Assembly (NCBI GenBank): GCA_038277395.1
Contig: CM076189.1
Coordinates: 78,791,421-78,855,420 of the forward strand
Direction: 5' to 3'
Length of the DNA stretch: 64,000 nt
DNA from: Dryocosmus kuriphilus
Lineage: Eukaryota > Arthropoda > Insecta > Hymenoptera > Cynipidae
In this document: one piece after another, positions 60,850-64,000 of the stretch
Position numbering within the stretch: the first letter of the stretch is position 1
Layout of the letters: each line of letters starts with the position of its first letter
Position numbers and translations under genes: made by a program
The notes under the pieces: model-generated
The model's database searches: none
What the model was told of the DNA's origin: nothing
What the model saw: the letters and a program-made list of their open reading frames with translations, nothing else

Positions 60850-61660
60850 GATGTGGTGGTTTAAGAGGCTTCAAAGGATTTCACGTGATCGAGGGATTTT
60901 ATAAAATCTCAAAAGGTTTGAAATATTTTAAGGAACTTAAAAAGTTTCAAGGGGTTTAAGGAAATTTCAAGGAATTCGAGAAGAAAGTAGATTGTTTGAA
61001 ATGAAATATCAAAACATAAGGGAATCCCAAAGAATATGAAATTGCTTCAGGCAAATTATCTAAGGGTTTTTAAAGGATTTGACGAAATCAAGGTATTTAA
61101 TAGCATCTCAGAATATTTCAATGCTTCTAGGTAATGTAGAAAATTTTAAGGTGATTTGAAGGGCACCTAAGACATAAGTTTTCAAAGAATTAAAATTAAA
61201 ATTTTTTATAGAATTTCATAAAATTTAAAGGAATTCAACAAGCCTTTAAGGACATTATTGTTTTAAAAAGATTTGAAAATATTTCAAGGGACTCAAAGGA
61301 AAATAAGATAAATCAAGTAATTTATGAAAATTTCAAGGGACATTAAAGAGTTCTCTGTGAATTTTATACTTCCTAAGTGATTTCTAGGGATTTATTTGAA
61401 TTAAGGAAATCTCAAGCACTTTTAGAATATATTATTGTTTCTAAACAGTTTATAGGTTACAAAACTACAAAATTCAATGGCTTTTAAAAGAATTTCAAAG
61501 GTTTTGAGGGAATTTGTTCAAGGGATTGCAAAGGAATTCACACGATAAAGGGATTTTATACAATCTCATAGGATTTTAAATGTTTAGGGAATATAGGAAC
61601 TTTCAGGGAAATTCTAGAAGGCTTCAAATCATATGATCTGCAATTAACGAAGACTGGTCG
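60850..61660 (-). repeat. Degenerate TTTAAGG-type array
   Basis: Loosely repeated words such as TTTCAAGGGGTTTAAGGAAA and AAAGGATTTCACGTGATC, in the same orientation as 36880-37820. Confidence 0.7.
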
Positions 61661-61739
61661 TGAAATATTAGTTTGCCTAATGAATTAAAATAATTAAAAA
61701 AGAAAGAGATCTTGGCTTCTAATGTCACGTTCACGGCCT

Positions 61740-61756
61740 CCCCCCCCCCCCCCCCC
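61740..61756. repeat. 17-base poly(C) run
   Basis: An uninterrupted C run in otherwise AT-rich DNA. Confidence 0.9.
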
Positions 61757-62247
61757 TCCAGTGGCAATGAAGTTTATGAACGCTTCCTAATGCATAGCCT
61801 GATTGGAAAAAATATGATGAGAAAAGGAAGGTTGAATTTGTAAAATAAGGGTAATTGTATATCAAGACTGATTTTGAGTAAAATCTATTATAACAAGGTG
61901 CGGCTGCAACTTATAGTTCCTTTACTAAATCAGAGAGTAAGCTAATTTAGTGAATAAGATAAGTAGATAATAAGCTATTTAAACCTTAATCCTTGCTATG
62001 CAATTACATATATTAATATTATAGTTCAATCGATTTTTCTCGAATCAAAGAATCTTTTTTGCGCTTGCTTCAAATGAGGAGGAGGAGAAGGATGAAGAGT
62101 AGCAAAAGGTAGACGAGGATTTAAACCCCGGAAAATTAGGAGAAAGAGTTTTCAAAATTAAAAAGCTCCTCACTTTTTGGGCAATCTAGGGTTCATGATA
62201 ATAGACGTATGACCTCAGAATGATGATTCCTCTATTTATTCTTGCAG
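61757..62247. other. No gene seen; possible intron
   Basis: AT-rich DNA without recognisable features. If 62248-62723 is a terminal exon, this would be intron ending in the acceptor TTTATTCTTGCAG. Confidence 0.35.
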
Positions 62248-62723
62248 ATTCTCCTCTCAGGTATTCCAGTTCTTCTTACATGTCTGCTCTTCGTGAAAGG
62301 TCCAGGTCGCCTCGTCTTAAGCTTTCTTCATCTCACAGCCTGGGAAACGTTGGATATACTCGGCTTATTCCCCGCTGGAACTCCGAGAGGGTATTCGAAT
62401 TTCGAAGATACGTTTTTCCTGATGATGAACGCATTAGAAGGAAAGTAGGAAAACCTCCCAAATTTCTGCCTATGCTACGAAAAGAATATATTGTATTATC
62501 AACAAATAATGGAGAGGTTTTCGCATTTATGGAGAATATGGAGGCTATTCAGGGAATGTATACTTCCAAGGGACAGCGGATAAAAGTACACATGCGCGGT
62601 GGCGAATTTGAACGTTTGAACTCACAAGAAATCGCAGCAATTCCAATACGCTACAGAATGAATGACTTGTTTAGAAATACAACCGTAACCGAAGATTCTC
62701 TACAGTATCTATACCATTATTAA
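62248..62723 (+). CDS. Candidate terminal exon of an unrecognised host gene
   Basis: A pyrimidine-rich TCTATTTATTCTTGCAG immediately precedes an open frame that runs from 62248 to a TAA at 62721-62723. The product has a Ser/Arg-rich start (SSSSYMSALRERSRSPRLKL), then a globular-looking domain (FEFRRYVFPDDERIRRKVGK, LRKEYIVLSTNNGEVFAFME, GMYTSKGQRIKVHMRGGEFE) and an Asp/Thr-containing end. AATAAA at 62745-62750 lies 22 bp after the stop. I recognise no family and no mobile-element motif. If translation starts at the ATG at 62220 or 62223 instead, it would be an intronless 167-aa gene. Codon use and composition look more like a gene than anything else in the last 20 kb. Confidence 0.45.
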
Positions 62724-62744
62724 TTCAATTGAAGATATGAATTG

Positions 62745-62750
62745 AATAAA
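62745..62750 (+). terminator. Polyadenylation signal AATAAA
   Basis: AATAAA placed 22 bp after the stop codon of the candidate exon. Confidence 0.4.
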
Positions 62751-62759
62751 AAAATTATC

Positions 62760-64000
62760 AAACTAAATTACGACGGATAAACCATTGAAGACTTCATATT
62801 TTATTTCCAAAAATAAATTTTGTAAGTTTTGGGTCTCAAAAAACTCAAGTTTAAATTTACTAAAACGAACATGAATTTTTTGATGCTATCGGACATAGAA
62901 TAAGAAAATCTGCACTTGCATTAATATGGATAGTTTGAAGTATCTCAAAAAAAAATTTGTCCTAATTCATGTGCAAAGGACTTCTTCTACAATATACTAG
63001 TGCCGATTTCAGTGCAAATTTTCATTTCTATAAGTAATGGTAAACGTTTATTAACGACTTCGTTGAATTTTTAATTTATGAAAACAAGGCTTGATATTGA
63101 ATAGGGTGCTCGGGTATCCAAGTTACATACTTATGTATTCTTATTCCTAATTAAGAACTGAATAAAAGCTCTCATGAAAAAAATTAATCGAAAATATCCT
63201 TGAAAAGTTTCTAGCAATTAAAAATTAACCAATTGCGATCGTGGGTAAGGTAGAAAAGCGATGAAAGGATAAATGAACCAAAATCATTAAACATAGAGAT
63301 AATCCGTTATAGCGTTTATTTGAAAAGGAATTTGATAATCAATATGGATGTGCAAGGTTTATTCAATTTGAAATCGTGTGTTTTCAAGTGAACTTCATGT
63401 AATTTTGAATTCAGTTCAAATCCAAAAATATCCACTCAGCTCGTAAGTTCAATTTTTTATATTTATCTACATAATTTAATTCGTTTATCTTACCACCGAG
63501 AAATGACATCATTGTAGGGCTCAACTGCAAAAGCTAAGTTATGTCGTCTGTAATCTACATCGTGTAAAAGCTTCGGTTGTGAATTACCTGGTAATTTACT
63601 GTGGCAAACCACGTAAATTGCTTAGTGTAAATAATATAAAAATAATATATTACAAGGAGTAAATTCTGTACAAAATCCTGCTCGGAAAACATAGAGTCAC
63701 TAAAGACGGCTTTAGGGCCAATATAGCAACTCTAAACATTTTGGTTGGGAAAGAAAACAAATTAGAAATTTCGATATCTCCCGCAGTGAGATCAGTACCA
63801 AAAACTTTACCTCGAAATATTTGTCGGGACCTCAAAAAATAATTTTTTCCCCTATGATCGATGTCCTAAATTCCTAAAAATCTCTTCTAGAAAACGTAGA
63901 ATTTTTTTTTTTAATTTAGAATAAAAAACTTAGAAAGTGTGGTTATTCGTTTAATTAGTAGTATTTATTATTATTCTTATTATCATACCATTAACCCGTT
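62760..64000. other. No gene seen
   Basis: AT-rich DNA to the end of the window; only short chance frames. Confidence 0.5.

Noticed and set aside
1..64000. tRNA, rRNA or riboswitch genes
   Set aside because: I looked for tRNA-like cloverleaf boxes and rRNA segments while reading and found none; a covariance-model scan would be needed to exclude diverged ones.

Overview
This window looks like intergenic DNA from an AT-rich insect nuclear genome. Hymenoptera is my best guess, because the purine-rich LINE family and the TTTAAGG-type degenerate arrays resemble repeats I associate with ants and gall or parasitoid wasps; that is recollection, not a search. There are no bacterial operons, no rRNA or tRNA genes that I can see, and almost no convincing host coding sequence. 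Nearly everything recognisable is a transposable element, and several are nested inside one another with readable termini and target-site duplications.

Left third (1-23495). A retroelement ORF runs off the left edge (minus strand). At 4008-6513 an old mariner carries a younger, intact-looking mariner (4446-5736, 345-aa transposase). An A/T-rich degenerate array follows, then a decayed purine-rich LINE (about 9300-13205, plus strand) ending in an AAAT-type tail. A 151-bp palindrome lies at 13811-13961. A small coding block at 15196-15399 has a diverged partner at 59371-59630. A degenerate CCTTAAA-type array (15475-22730) has been split by a TTAA-flanked element (15651-16343), a second inverted-repeat element (16447-17344) and an RTE-like LINE (17413-21925, minus strand, 12-bp target duplication). 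That LINE itself contains an R1-type gag fragment (18470-19340).

Middle (23496-38360). A decayed Copia element (23496-29143) has recognisable LTRs, a copia-type primer site and a mariner inserted in its 3' LTR (27658-28971). After it come a mariner C-terminal scrap, a Penelope endonuclease scrap, an internally deleted mariner (31141-32072), and a Penelope-like element (32535-34745) whose flanking repeats hold hammerhead-ribozyme-like motifs. Another degenerate array lies at 36880-37820.

Right-centre (38361-56797). This is the most interesting part. A Tc1/mariner-type element with unusually long terminal inverted repeats (38361-56797, TA target site) has been interrupted by a 15.75-kb Polinton/Maverick (40056-55805, ends AGTAGTTAAGC, 6-bp target duplication matching at 5 of 6). 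The Polinton keeps the broken remains of nearly the whole virus-like gene set. On the minus strand there are a small protein, an exonuclease-like gene, the double-jelly-roll major capsid protein, the single-jelly-roll penton-like capsid protein, an adenain-like cysteine protease and a phospholipase-A2-like protein. On the plus strand there are the packaging ATPase, two accessory proteins and a chromodomain integrase. Protein-primed DNA polymerase B is on the minus strand at the right. The capsid, maturation and packaging genes diverge from a palindromic TATA region at 46540-46580. Two other promoters share a TATA/initiator block, and five TGACGTCA palindromes are scattered through the element. 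All major genes carry frameshifts or stops, so this is a fossil.

Right end (56798-64000). A second, truncated copy of a purine-rich LINE (57746-59280, minus strand) is invaded by a TA microsatellite. It is followed by the second copy of the small coding block, two more degenerate arrays, and one candidate host terminal exon (62248-62723) with a splice acceptor in front and AATAAA behind.
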